A stretch of 32,341 bases of DNA from Suillus spraguei (lineage: Eukaryota > Basidiomycota > Agaricomycetes > Boletales > Suillaceae), in contig JABCPU010000655.1 of NCBI GenBank assembly GCA_016800925.1, positions 1-32,341 on the forward strand, given 5' to 3'. Positions within the stretch are counted from its first letter, which is position 1. Every line of letters begins with the position of its first letter. Positions 1 through 17,477 of this stretch are shown here, piece by piece. A model generated the notes under the pieces. That model was given only the letters and a program-made list of their open reading frames with translations. It made no database searches and had not been told where the DNA came from. A program made the translations under genes and the position numbers.

Positions 1-2344
1 TAGGCCCGAGAATTGACAGCTGACTCACGAGTGAAGTCTACTGTAAGAAACCTGTCTCCACGGGTCAAACATACGGCATCGGCGAGGATGGCACGTGAAA
101 TGGTGTATCCAGGGCAAAGGCCAGCGCCAGGGATGGGAGGTTTTGTTTCCTCAGCCTGCAGCCCCACCTGAGTGCGACTCAGATGCAAACCGTCCAAGGG
201 CTGTTATCGAGACTTACATGCAGTTCCAGGTTTTCAATATCCCCATACAAGCGTTCAGCCGCGATCTATTGACGGTCAACATGCGGGCAACATGAGTGAG
301 CACACAGCAGGATCGATCCCTACATAAATTTCTGGATCTGGATTCCATTCGCTGAAGCTCTTGTATGCTATAAAGGCAAATTATAAATCCATAAACTGAC
401 GAAGTGAAAACCATCTCACGTTTCAAGCCAATGAAGCGACGAAATTCGTTCAGCTGGGTTTCAATACTTGGTGTCACTACGAGTCTTTGCAAACTTAAAT
501 TGGACTTACTGAACAAGTGCCCCAGGCTCGTGCTTGCTTCATTCCCAAAATTTCTACAACTCGCATCACTGCCGGAACGCCCCTCGCACGAAAGGCACAA
601 GCCTGGTCGGCCGTTGCATCCTGTAAGATACGGGCGATATCAGCGTCGCTGAATCGACCATCCTCCTCACGGGTGAGACTGCGACTCGTTAGCTGGCAAT
701 ACGTGACAAAGGAATACATCATACCCGCCGAATGTCCAACTACGAATGCTAAGCATTCGAGCACTATCCTTGTGGACGGCATCCTTGAAACTCTTTGAGA
801 CTAAATCTAAGGAAGAAAATTCATCTTTGAAAATTCTGTAAAGGATAGACACGCATACAGTTGAAGGGTCTTTACCAGGGAGAATGCCTTTGAAAGTGCG
901 CTCAATCCAAACTTCGTCTTGACGCGATATCGCTGCATGCCAACGATAGAGCATGTTAAACTCCAGTGAAACGGCATTCCCAGCTCCTCGTGGGAAACGT
1001 CATGCGTTTGCTCGCGAAACCCCTGAACGAAAGTCAAAATGGATGGTCAGCATTACGAACAACGGACCTGAAGTGGATTTAATCGCCAGGTCAGTCCATC
1101 CCTGACAAGACCAAGAATGCCTCCAACGTAGTCCGTTAAGATGATCTGCATAAAGAACGCCGTATTGACTAGTCGAGCACGGTGAAAGATCTCATCGCAC
1201 TGGGCAGTACGTTGCGCGTCTTGAAGAACTGCTGGATTTGCGAATGTCCCTCGCTCGTTGAGGCTAAGGATTTTACTCGCAATATACTGTTTGAGGAATT
1301 AGCATCTCTCCATTTGCACAGTAGAACAAAAACGGACATTATGATGGCGACTGAACAGGACTGCGAGGGCACCAACGGAGGGGGGCATGAACAAAAGACG
1401 CTTGTCAGCGAATACATCTTCCCAAATATGACCCGTTCCATCTTTCTTGCGTACGCTATTGACCTGCTCTTCATTGTTCCCATATAGGATACTGAGGTCG
1501 AGGTAGCTGCTGGTATTATTAATTGTCCCAATCGTGGGAGTCGGTATCAAATATGCTGTGAACGATGAGATCTGCAAATGCGAAGAACAGACTGGAGAGG
1601 CCGCCCAGGATGAGGGACGAAGTCATCCTGACGGCGACGTAGAAGGATATCGAATACGTCACCTGGATCTGGTAACGGATGACGCGAGGGAACGTGCGTA
1701 GAAGGCACAGATCGCGCATATGGTTGGCCTGCTTGACCAAGGTTGGCGCGGACATCGAATAATTAGAGCCATCAGCACTACGGAAGACATATGGCATGCT
1801 ACTGGAGCTGGACAGAAACGTCGTTACAGGAGTCTTCAAGAAGCTGCAGGGCGGATGAGGAAGGTCCTTGTAAACTAGATGCGCCTGATCAGGACCTGTA
1901 CCCATAACTTGTCAACGAAGGCTACACGTACGGATACCGATCACGGAAATCTCAAGTTCTTTAGCGAAGACTGAGTCGTCGGGAAGGCGTGACATCAATA
2001 TCAAGAGTTTCTCTAGCTGAATTACAAATAAAGCGGTGAGTTTGCATCCAATGAAAGACAATGATTACACCTACCAAAACTCCCGGTCATTGATCCCAGA
2101 TTTGAAGTTCTTAAGTGCATCAACATATGCTGGCTGATAGCAAATAGCTTGCATTCAGCTCAAATTTTACAGCAGGCGATGGCCTACGCACCAGGTCTGC
2201 CAGTGTGAAAGGGGGTCCTCGTATGATAATTTGTTCGAAGTCTTCCACTGATATGATGTTGTCAAAGAACGCGGGGATGTCGACCTGGGATATGTATGGG
2301 AGAATATTAATCTTCGGTACAAGTGACGCTGCTGCTCGTTTCAT
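1..2344 (-). CDS. Ppo-type fatty-acid dioxygenase (linoleate diol synthase family), partial
   Basis: Fungal psi-factor producing oxygenase: an N-terminal heme peroxidase/dioxygenase domain that oxidises linoleic or oleic acid to hydroperoxides, fused to a P450-like isomerase domain. Reading from 2344 down, I see the N-terminal stretch, then LPHPP, RSADGSNYSM, GLSSLFFAFADL, SSYLDLSILYGN (the peroxidase core), NERGTFANPAVLQDAQ, QIILTDYVGG, and near 955-900 the motif LYRWH, which in this family holds the radical tyrosine and the proximal heme histidine. GRFSDADIARILQ near 650 and PGYTISRAIL near 80 lie in the segment leading to the P450 half; the cysteine heme-ligand region is beyond base 1. Introns of about 50 nt are visible. 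One-base frame shifts occur near 2077, 1737, 1607 and 1528. The ATG at 2344 is the likely start, but an upstream exon is possible. Family assignment is strong; intactness is not established. Confidence 0.85.
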
Positions 2345-2825
2345 GATTTGGATATTGGAAGAAATTTTTGGTTTAGTTAATTTGGAGAGAGGGCGTGGTC
2401 AAGGGAGAAGGGCCTAGCACGACTGGCTATATATGCATCGGGTCTGAAAGGTATTCAGTGACAGATGTAAAAGACCGCCAAAAGGAATTCCAATATTGTC
2501 CTGGGGGATTCAAATTTCAAATGTTCATGGAGCGCGAGGAGGTCATTCATTCGACTATGCGTTTGACGGCGGCCATGCTGTAACATATCTAGTAAGTAAT
2601 GTGACACGCGATGAACGCGACTGCTGCGTTAAATGACCGATCCTCTCCAACCAGACGTTTTAGTACCACCTTCGTATTCATGGGGTCGATTAAGTAGTTT
2701 GCTCAGTCACCCTGTTGCAGGAGGTCACCATATGTCACAACATGTCACACAACATTGTTATGCACAAGTGTTGATAATAGCCTCAGAGGGGTCCCGACGC
2801 TATGCCGTTATGAGCAAGTGCACTG
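2345..2825. other. Intergenic region between the oxygenase and helicase copy 1
   Basis: About 480 bases between the presumed start of the leftward oxygenase and the left edge of the duplicated helicase block. It probably holds the oxygenase promoter; a TATA-like stretch lies at about 2427-2434. The short reading frames here have no recognisable product. Confidence 0.4.
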
Positions 2826-2905
2826 TAACTGTAACCCTCTTATCCTTTTTGAAAGAACAACGACGGTCAAGGTTGCACTTGTATTATTTTCCCCGGCCCG
2901 CAAAC

Positions 2906-5743
<2,838 letters not shown>

Positions 5744-6095
5744 TAGGGGTACTACAAGGTTCGCTTTCGTGTGTTATGCATACTCTTGTTATTTTAATCG
5801 ATCTACATAGAATATGCATTGCCTCTGAGAGGCTGTAATCTGCAGGTGTCCTCCGCAGTTTCGCGTTCCAACTGTGTTTGGATAAGTATTGCATGTATTC
5901 TGCTGGACAGTTAATTCCGTAGATTTTCTCTACAGGACAGTCAAGAGCGGATGTATTTCTATCATGTCTGGATAAACTGTTGGCGCACGAGTCTGATAAG
6001 TGTGGAAACATTCGTGTGTAGAACTTCCTGTTCTCGTTTGGCCCAAATAAGTCTCTCGGGTAGCATTCACAAAAGAATGTGAAACGAGAATGGAC

Positions 6096-6204
6096 CCAAC
6101 ATTTAGCAAGACCCACATTGTCCTCCAGAAGTCTCAGCCGCTCGTCCAACATATTGTCGATGGTAATTCGTCGCGAGCTGCTCACAAGCTTGACACCGCC
6201 CACA
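6096..6204 (-). pseudogene. Orphan last exon of V-ATPase subunit E (duplication remnant)
   Basis: Reads GGVKLVSSSRRITIDN, then DERLRLLED and VGLAKC, closely matching the last exon of the complete gene at 13660-13768. The acceptor side of the preceding intron is kept (TTCTAG, then TGTGGG), but homology ends about 30 bases further on, so the intron donor and all upstream exons are absent. The TAG stop of the complete gene is TGG here (6096-6098), so the frame runs on leftwards, antisense to the helicase tail, to about 5613. It cannot function as a subunit E gene and marks the breakpoint of the duplication. Confidence 0.85.
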
Positions 6205-6578
6205 CTAGAATGGGTTTGTTGAGAGAAAAGCACCCCATCGTTTTCCTGATAGTGCGTCGTTGTGAGCGTGCCTGATAATCAGATAGATCATCATCATCAT
6301 AGCACATCCTGCAGGTATTCCTTCCCCTGCAGGGAATCAAGCAGAGCAGCTAGGAGGATCCTTGGCCTACAAAAATGATGTTAGGTTTTTCAGTACATCT
6401 GCAGTTTCCGACAGAGGTGTAGTAACCGCTGGACTTGAAGGTAACAAGAAAAATAACTTGGTCCTTAAGCAACCTCAATAACCCGTCACTGACATCTGCT
6501 GAAAATAGCGGTGTCCATGAAGTAAGTATGAACGTGCTATTGGCGCCTTGTTGGCGCCGCAAGATTATTAGTGCTGTG

Positions 6579-6624
6579 GGCAGAACTATTTCGAGGTAGT
6601 TCTGCCGGCAGAACTGGCAGAACC
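6579..6624. repeat. Nested hairpin and palindrome cluster (GGCAGAACT repeats)
   Basis: A perfect 10-bp inverted repeat, GGCAGAACTA and TAGTTCTGCC, separated by 8 bases (6579-6606), overlaps a perfect 18-bp palindrome AGTTCTGCCGGCAGAACT (6598-6615). A third unit, GGCAGAACC, follows at 6616-6624. A smaller inverted pair based on GGCGCC lies just before, at about 6542-6558. Inverted copies of the same unit, GTTCTGC and AGTTCTGCC, recur at about 7313 and 7329-7337. Confidence 0.75.
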
Positions 6625-7337
6625 ATGTTTTGCCAATGTGGCAGATGGCGGAGTCGCGTGATGTTTTAAAGCGCGCGAGTACTAACTAATCTCGGATGTA
6701 AGACCGCTCAACAGCAATATAGAATCAATATTCCATATCTCATCTTCATTTGCATCATGATCTGTGACTATAATTTCATCCTTGAACGCTGCAGGTACCA
6801 ATCCCTCGTCAACGTGCTGCAGTTCTGCAAAGTTAAATGCTCTCCCTTCCAAAACTTCCTTCCTGTTCACATCCCAGTCCGAGGAAAACTCTGTGCCCAT
6901 CGTTTTTCCGCATTACAAATATCTCCGAGTCGAGCATCAAATATTATCAAGTGAGATTGATTCCGAGATTGTCACTGGAGACTGCTGAGGAACAAATGCA
7001 AAGTTGATTTCGAGCTGTTTGGCAACCTCCGTATCAATTCCCAGAAGTTCGGTCTAGGTTATGTGCAATGTGCAAGTGAGCGTGGCAGCATTGTGCTGGT
7101 TTTCTGTCAGCAACATTCTTAAGGTGGACTCGGATGTGATAGCCAGTATCTGTTGCAGAAGTAGCATCCCCCTTTTTGAAGTACCGTAGAGGGTGTTCAC
7201 TGTTCAGAGGCTGGCCTCCAAACTTAGTAGCGATTGTAGAGAGTTTTAAAGTGCTTCAATCACACTATCATACACTGAAATGATACATCAAAGTTATGTA
7301 GTGCATCCTAGAGTTCTGCAGGTGCGGGAGTTCTGCC
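6579..7337. mobile_element. Possible degenerate TIR element bounded by GGCAGAACT / AGTTCTGCC
   Basis: The unit GGCAGAACT at 6579 faces its reverse complement AGTTCTGCC ending at 7337, giving a 759-base interval with short terminal inverted repeats. Each end also carries extra copies of the unit. I see no clear target-site duplication and no recognisable transposase; only an acidic leftward frame (6682-6900) lies inside. A MITE or hAT-like remnant is one explanation, chance clustering another. Confidence 0.25.
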
Positions 7338-8553
7338 TGGAATACTTCTTTTGTTTATTGTTGGAGCGAAACCAAACAGAGGCGCTCCATGCTAGCTACT
7401 TTTGTAAATCTTTAACCTAACTTTGGGCGTCTTGTATCATTTTCTACAACTTTATGTCCAGTGACCTCTAGCATTCCATCCGGTTGGGTTATGCCACAAT
7501 GCATACGTACTGCGGCCTACATACATTGAATTTCTACTGGCACGATGAATCACCGCTCAGACCTTTGGCAGACGTACATTTCCTTACCCGAGGACAAAGC
7601 AAGTTCTCAACAGCTGTACCTCCGAGTCTCGCCCACAATATCACATAGTAGAATCGTTCGCATTTGACGTATTGTCAGGTACCCCGACGGATGAGGTAAA
7701 GCAGCTGCTCTTCCAGAAGGCCTGCGGTTACTGTTCCCTCCAATTCACTCTACCATTTCGCACTGCGAGGCTCCCAAGAACATGAAAAAGTCGAGAGAAC
7801 TCGTCCTGATCGAAGTCGCTGCGTGTCCCGTGATGTGTAACATTGCTAATGTCCACCCTCTGTGCCTCCTTCAATCTCAGGTACTTTCTTTGCAAGGAGG
7901 ACGTAGTGACACAGAACACCCACCATTTGGCAGATGACATCGATGGTATGCCGCTGGAATTAGGTGCCCTCAAAATTCCTGTGGTTTATACCAATCGTAT
8001 GCAGCAGTGCACATATTCCCTTCTTCGCGTCGCCACCCCAGGATCATCCAAATTTTTCATCACGTATTGGAAACGTGTGCCACTAGAAGAGGACGTTAGG
8101 GAATTCGTGCTATCTCTCTTGCCAAACATTTGCATGCCTGGAAGACATCTCTATTCAAGCCCGTAGCATCTGCCGCAGTGGACCCTCGCCTTGCCAGTCC
8201 TCCCTTCTGACATTTTTCGGTCTTTATTCAGGCTTGGAAAGCTGGTAATTGTCGACTTCGATATGGATACCATCCCGACGATGTGTTCATCGAAGACACT
8301 GTAGTTACTTGGTCGGATATTCATGACTAGAGGTTTGCCCCTTGGTACACCAATACTTCCTGGTCCAAGTCATGTCAACCTTCGAATGTCGAGAGATGAG
8401 TGACACAAACTGAGAATAAGAGACCAAAGTGTCCTAGCTAGGGTGCGGCGAAAAATGAGCCAGCTAGTTTTTAACTGAGTTATGAATGCAGGGGTTGATC
8501 TTACACGACAAGTCTACTGCATGGTGGTACATTGGTGAGTGGTAAGTTGTTGA

Positions 8554-10297
8554 TTAGGGATAACTCCAGATAGCTGAAGCCACAGCAACAACATCTCGCA
8601 TCTCTTGTACATCATGAACTCTCACAACGCTTGCACCCTGTTGAACAGCACAAGCCACGGTCGCTGCCGTTGCCCACCCTCGCTCCTTCGGCTCAGTTTT
8701 TCTCCCTTGTATGTCCCATCCACATCCGGGCGTTCTAAAATCGCACCGAGAAACGACTTCCGAGACGATCCAATGAGTTGAGGGTATCCTGCGAGTGGAT
8801 TCATGGGAGTGTTTGCTGTCATTGAAGAAGCTTCCCGAAGCAGTGCGCAGTTTGCTTCGACGGTCTTGCTGAAACCGATACCAGGGTCGACGATAACGAA
8901 CCACCTTCGCACTCCGCCTTTGCCCTTAATAATCGCCTCCACTTTCTCTCCGAGTTCAACCCGCACACCTTCTAAAACTCCGCCCTTGTAGTGGCTGTAG
9001 TCTTTGTTCGATCCTGCATCACCGCGCGAATGCATCAAGATGACAGGAACAGCGAGTCTTCGTGCCACCTCTCGAATTTTCAAGAGGTGCTTTCCTGAAG
9101 TTTGCGTAAGGGGGTACTCAGGACCCGTGAAAGAATACACATCATTGATGCAATTTGCACCAGCCAGGACAGCAGCTTCCGCGACCTCCCAACGGAATGT
9201 GTCAATCGAAATAAGAGCAGAACTGACGTCCTGGTCTTCATGTGACCGTATGGCCTGAATGACAGGCACTACACGTTGACACTCGTCTTCAGCTGAGACA
9301 AATGCTGCACCTGGACGGGTCGAATAACCCCCTATATCGATGATATCGGCACCTGCTCGTATGGATATCGTCGAGTAAGCCAGAGCAGTTGACACTGTAT
9401 TATTAACAGAACCATCCGAGAATGAATCCGGAGTCGCATTCAAGGTAGCCATCAGCTTCACTTTTGTCGGTCGCTGGATGTCATTTGAACAATGGGTGCT
9501 CCAGTACCTTCCATAGAGGGTACCCAATGGATGCCCGAAAGCTGCCGTGTTTCTGCGATCGGATAATCAGCGAAAGGGGTGATTTTGAGCATTGGGAAGT
9601 CGCCGGTCGACTGCCTGATGATGTTATCCAGAAGGGTGTGTATTGATTTCTTATGAACTGGATGCACGAATTCCGGAATCATACTGATTTTGCAAATTTA
9701 GTTATTACCAATAGCCAAAGCTGTACACACACTCAGCTAGAGGGCGTAGAACGAACTCTCGTTCTGCTAGGCGTGGATGTGGTACAACAAGTTCATCGGC
9801 CAAACCATCGAGGGTACCTCTCAGACCTTCAGCACGAGTGTCAATGATCTCGTTATCGTACAATATTATATCCAAGTCAACCGCACGAGGTCCATTCTGG
9901 ATAGAAGGCACCCTTCCCACTGTCGTTTCAATCCTTTTGAGTAATGTCAATAATATCCGTGGCTGGATGTCCGTCTCGATCTAAAGGTCCCCCAACTAAG
10001 TACAGACTTGCCATCAGCTATTGAATGGACGAACTCACTAAGCACGCACAATTTGCAAATCTTGGCTGGTCGGTGACGTACATAGGCGCAGTTTCATACA
10101 TGAAGCTTGTGTCAACGACCGATATGGCGTCAGCAGCCACGCTGGCCAACAGCAGATTAGGTTTGCTCAATCAAGCGCAAAGCGGTTTCGATGTTGGCGA
10201 ATCGATCGCCAAGGTTCGAGCCGAGGGCGATTGCTACGCTGTGCTTAGCCGTTGATGAAGAATCATTCCGAATTACGGACGCTAGGAGGCTAGTCAT
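8554..10297 (-). CDS. Folate synthesis protein: HPPK-DHPS fusion (FOL1-like)
   Basis: Two sequential folate enzymes in one chain. The HPPK half (10297 to about 9700) shows VAIALGSNLGD, YETAPMYVTDQPRFANCACL, GPRAVDLDIILYDN and VVPHPRLAEREFVLRPLA. The DHPS half (about 9480 to 8554) shows TLNATPDSFSDG, GADIIDIGGYSTRPGA, CINDV, ILMHSRGD, VDPGIGFSKT and GSSRKSFLGAI, ending in RVHDVQEMRDVVAVA. HPPK adds pyrophosphate to the hydroxymethyl pterin; DHPS joins the product to p-aminobenzoate. GT-AG introns lie at about 9981-10038 and 9684-9733. One-base frame breaks sit at about 10163, 9478 and 8699, two of them clearly in homopolymers. The candidate ATG at 10297 is only 140 bases from the divergent helicase ATG. 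No DHNA aldolase domain, usual at the N-terminus of fungal Fol1, fits in that space. Confidence 0.88.
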
Positions 10298-10359
10298 AAA
10301 TATCAATGAAAGATAGGGACTGCAGCGTATGAGAATGATGCCAGTCGGAATTGTTGATT

Positions 10360-13803
<3,444 letters not shown>

Positions 13804-14722
13804 AAAGTCGAATGACTGACCTATCTTTGCTCAGAGTTGTTTCCAACTCAAAAGACACCTCGCGCCCGCTGATCTCAGCATATGAACCTACGGCTACTTC
13901 TGCTGCCTTTTGAATGATATCGGCATCCTGTTCACGAACATGCAATGTGACATTTGTCTCCATGAGCTGGAGAAAGCCTTGCACGACAGCGCCTTCGAGG
14001 AACTGAGAGTAACGCCCTTCGTCTTCGGCAAATGTCAGAATCGATGTCCGAGCAATAGAGAATAGTTCCTGCAGTTGCTCTTCGCGACATTGGAGAAGCT
14101 TCAATCGCGATTTGTTGGTCAAGTTAGATTGTGCGCTGAACAATACTAGGTGATCAGTATGGCAGCCCAACGTCAGGCGAGTGGACACCATACATCTTCT
14201 GTGCAACTTCACCACCCTTGCGCTTCTTCTCGAATTGTGCGTCAATGGCCTGTTGTTCTTGCTTCACGAGTTTTGCCTTTCGAGACAACACATTGCGTAT
14301 TAAGAACTACGAAGTGGAGCAACGTTACGTACCTTCTCGATAGCAAACTCCTCGTCAGCTTTCACTTTGATCTCGCGTGCTTTCTCCAGAGCTTCCTGCT
14401 TGATGAAAGTAACCTATGTACACGAGCTATGATGTTAGATCCGTTTGTATTTCGACCGAAGAGTAAGGTATTGGCATTATACATGCGCAGACGTACCATC
14501 TTGTTCATCTCGCTCAGGACCTCCTCATCATTCATCGGTCGTGGAGGCATCTTGGAAGTATAAACTTATAGGATGGACTGCACCAAGACTGCACTGCTGG
14601 AAAGTGACAGAGTAGCATTCGTCGCCTAATGAGGAAAGCCGCGGCAAAATCCGCAAACCAAAAAGTTTCTGTCATCGTCTTGCTCATTGTCGAAGACGTC
14701 CTTGGAACAGAAAAAAACGACT

Positions 14723-16958
14723 ATGGCTCATCAACGCGTTGCACTGTGGGCTGCCGAGCCAGATCTTGACGATGATAATGATGCCGATGTCGATATTCCC
14801 ATTCCGATACCCTCGTCAACCAATGAAATGTACGATGACCCAAATCTCCAGCTCGACGAAGGCTCCTTGCAAGCAATGCAACAACACATCGCGCAGCAAG
14901 CTGCATTTGAACAAATTCCAGACATCGTGAAGCGCGTGAGTATTCTATCGTTTAGTTTATGATCTTATCCTCAGTAACTCGTAGTTTATCGTACATTTTC
15001 ACCAAGCCGTCTTGGACAATAACCTCCAGGAAGTAACTCTCGCTTACGAGTCAGGTTGGACTCGGCTCACCGAGAAATACTATGCAAAAACGGAGTGGCC
15101 GGAAGCAGAGACCATTGCACCACTAGTCAACGACGATCAAATCTTCCTCATCCTGTATCGTGAACTGTACTACCGACATGTGTACTCAAGGCTTCAACCC
15201 AATGTAGACGACCGGTTCCACTCGTACGAGAATAGCTGCGAGCTCTTCAACTACCTCCTTAGTACGTGCATAAATTGCACCACAATCACTCTTTTGATGA
15301 GATTTGGCAGACTCCGACGGTCCTGTGCCTTTATCCCTCCCTGCAAACTGGTTGTGGGACATCATTGACGAGTTTATCTATCAGTTCCAATCATTCGCTC
15401 TTTTCCGCTCACGTCCTGCGTCAAAAACTGATGATGAATTGACCATGCTCGGCTCAGAAGGCGGAGCCCAAGCTTGGAGTTCGTATTCTGTGCTCAATGT
15501 CTTGTATTCTCTTATCCAAAAGAGTCGCGTGAATGAATGGCTCAAAGCACGTGCAGAGGGGAAAAGCGATGAGGAAATAGAGTATGTCACTTCACTCAAA
15601 AGTCTGCTTGAATTGACCGATTCTTCTGCTAGAGAAATAGCTGGCGAATACGGAACGAAGCCTTTATATCGTATGCTTGGATATTTCTCCATAATCGGCC
15701 TTCTGCGCGTACATGTTCTGCTCGGTGATTTTACGCTTGCTTTGAAGGTCATGGAAAACGTCGGGCTCGGTCAAAAAGCTCCCTTCACGGCACCTACAGC
15801 TGTACACGTCTCTACCGCTTATCATGCTGGTATATGTTACTTTATGCTGCGAAGAATTCCTGATGCAGCTCGTGTTTTCACTGGGGTTCTTAACTGGGTG
15901 ATGCGTGCGCGGCAATATCACACTCGTAGTTACCAATATGATCAGGCAAGGGTTCTCATTTGTTTGTTTATTTTATTGTTTATATTCATTCTCCGTTAGA
16001 TAAACAAAACGGCAGATCGGATGTATGCTATGCTGGCGCTTTGCCATGTCCTCGCGCCGACCAGGCTTGATGACAACGTAATGAATATTGTGCGCGAGCG
16101 ATATGGCGACCAAATTGGGCGTATGGGCCGAGGGTATGTGTTTAACACTACTATCCAAATGCGGTCACTCAATATTTTTTTTCCATTTATTTAGCGAGGA
16201 AGGTCTGTCGACATTTGAAGAGCTGTTCTTGTATGCCTGTCCCAAGTTTATCTGTGCAAACTCCCCACCATACGATGACCCTGCCGCACTCGCTTCGATG
16301 ATTATCCCACCAACGCCAACCTCTCCATCCTCGCAGAACCCTGGCGGTGATCCAACCAACGACACCTCCAGGCTGCGTCGTCTCATTTTATGTCGCTTAC
16401 ACCAGTCCCAAGCCTTAAGAGTTTGCTGAAGCTCTACACAAGTCTTGACGCACAAAAACTTACTGGCTTCCTGGATACATCGGGTGCCGGTGTAGACGAA
16501 GAGGAGGTACTCAGTTGGATGATGGTCATGAAAAACGCTGGACGATGTGTTGGACGCGTGAATACTAGTGGTACTGCTGCGAATGGTGAGAAGGACAACG
16601 ATGAAGGATCAAGACCTTCTGAGAGTTTACTTGGCGAGTGGATGTCCATAAGTGACTTGAACTTCGTGATAGACCAGGCTCGTCATCTTCTTCATTCCAC
16701 TCACTTTGAAGAGCTCAGACAACCATCTAGAATATGGTCCACATTGCTGAGTCAACGGTTGGCCGGCGATATGCAGGGTGGTTCATCCGTAATTCCGAGC
16801 ATGCAGCGCGTGTGCTTGATGGCATCAAAGCATCACCATTACCACCACGTACAGCCCCTACTCAGGTTCAGAAAAAGAGTGCTGATGGACCAAAAGGAGA
16901 GAGTTTACCGAGAGCGACTGGACAGAAGGTCGCATGGGGTGGGGTCAAAGTTGCATAA
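14723..16958 (+). CDS. Eukaryotic translation initiation factor 3 subunit L
   Basis: Subunit of the eIF3 scaffold that brings mRNA to the 40S ribosome. Exons: 14723-14935, 14985-15261, 15311-15945, 16000-16133, 16195-16677 and 16731-16958. Motifs include HRVALWA-like [102 protein letters not shown] and the C-terminal [20 protein letters not shown], all typical of eIF3l with its PCI region. The ATG at 14723 is chosen because it opens the conserved N-terminus. Two introns (15946-15999 and 16678-16730) give the conserved protein only if spliced with GC donors. A one-base break near 16388, or a hidden 59-nt intron at 16347-16405, is needed to join the two parts of exon 5. The total with the break repaired is about 656 residues. 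Confidence 0.93.
15946..15999 (+). other. GC-AG intron in eIF3l (first)
   Basis: The donor context is CAG followed by GCAAGG and the acceptor is CCGTTAG. Splicing here joins YQYDQ directly to INKTADRMY, which matches eIF3l homologues without gap. The nearest GT donor, GTTCTC six bases later, is weak and would insert two residues. Confidence 0.8.
16678..16730 (+). other. GC-AG intron in eIF3l (second)
   Basis: The donor context is CAG followed by GCTCGT and the acceptor is CCATCTAG. Splicing joins NFVIDQ to [11 protein letters not shown], as in homologues (human eIF3L has a similar IDKDMIHIAD segment). A GT donor at 16666 also keeps the frame but would delete four conserved residues. Confidence 0.65.
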
Positions 16959-17083
16959 TAAACTATATTGCCCTGTTATATACTTGCTGTGAATCTCATG
17001 ATTATTTGCAATGCCGAAGAACTGCGGGAACAACGAGTAGCCTTACATGCTGTGCTCATACAAAACGAACAGGAAAATAGTAC

Positions 17084-17088
17084 AAAAA
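17084..17088 (-). terminator. Pol III T-run behind tRNA-Gly (17101-17168)
   Basis: Five Ts on the minus strand about 12 bases after the tRNA end, the usual RNA polymerase III stop. Confidence 0.6.
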
Positions 17089-17100
17089 TCAAAGACGCTT

Positions 17101-17168
17101 TGCATTAAGGGGGAATCGAACCCCCGGGTCGATGGCAACGACCCAGGTTACCACTACCCCATTAATGC
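17101..17168 (-). tRNA. tRNA-Gly (GCC), short variable region
   Basis: On the minus strand the seven-base acceptor arm GCATTAA pairs with TTAATGC. A D-arm, the anticodon arm GGTCG-TTGCCAT-CGACC (anticodon GCC, glycine) and the T-arm GGGGG-TTCGATT-CCCCC all fold. Only one base is left between anticodon stem and T stem, against four in the sister gene at 21115, making this copy three bases shorter. Either a real short variable loop, a damaged copy or a sequence error. A T5 tract follows it on the minus strand (17084-17088). Confidence 0.85.
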
Positions 17169-17477
17169 GATACGAATTTGCCTCGTGATCCATCTATGAT
17201 GGATGCGGCTAAAAATAGCAGATTAATGTGAGCTACACTTTTCACATACTATAGATCTCCAACCCTGTAGGGGCCCACAAATAGATAATTTTCCTAGTCG
17301 CACCTTCCAAAAGAGTCCTCTGCTTCTAGTGCTTACCCACAGTCTCACTGGCAAGTGCATTGCCTGCCCTCTAGCTTTCCTATCTGCAGGAAATCTGGAA
17401 ATCTGGAAGACTCGGAATCTGCCAGTGGCACTAGTAGCTGTTCATTCACTTCGCAAGTTTAGAGGTGACCAGCAAAT
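17169..17477. other. Intergenic region between tRNA-Gly and the GH95 gene
   Basis: About 310 bases, probably holding the fucosidase promoter and the internal-promoter tRNA flank. No further gene is recognised. Confidence 0.4.

Larger units (their letters stand above)
6233..8553. other. Gene-poor spacer between helicase copy 1 and FOL1
   Basis: About 2.3 kb with no protein I recognise. It holds the hairpin/palindrome cluster at 6579-6624 (listed separately) and a leftward frame at 6682-6900 with an acidic, unrecognised product. A rightward frame at about 7843-8166 also has no recognisable motif. It may be transposon debris, but I see no transposase motif. Confidence 0.4.

Noticed and set aside
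1169..1577. Independent small genes inside the oxygenase region
   Set aside because: The overlapping frames are pieces of one frame-shifted, intron-containing peroxidase domain and its antisense.
6682..6900. Leftward acidic frame as a hAT transposase C-terminus
   Set aside because: Its composition is suggestive, but no RNase H-like catalytic motif or dimerisation domain is visible; not enough to call.
7728..8166. Overlapping frames on both strands at 7.7-8.2 kb as a gene
   Set aside because: Neither has a recognisable motif, good splice structure or conserved-looking segments.
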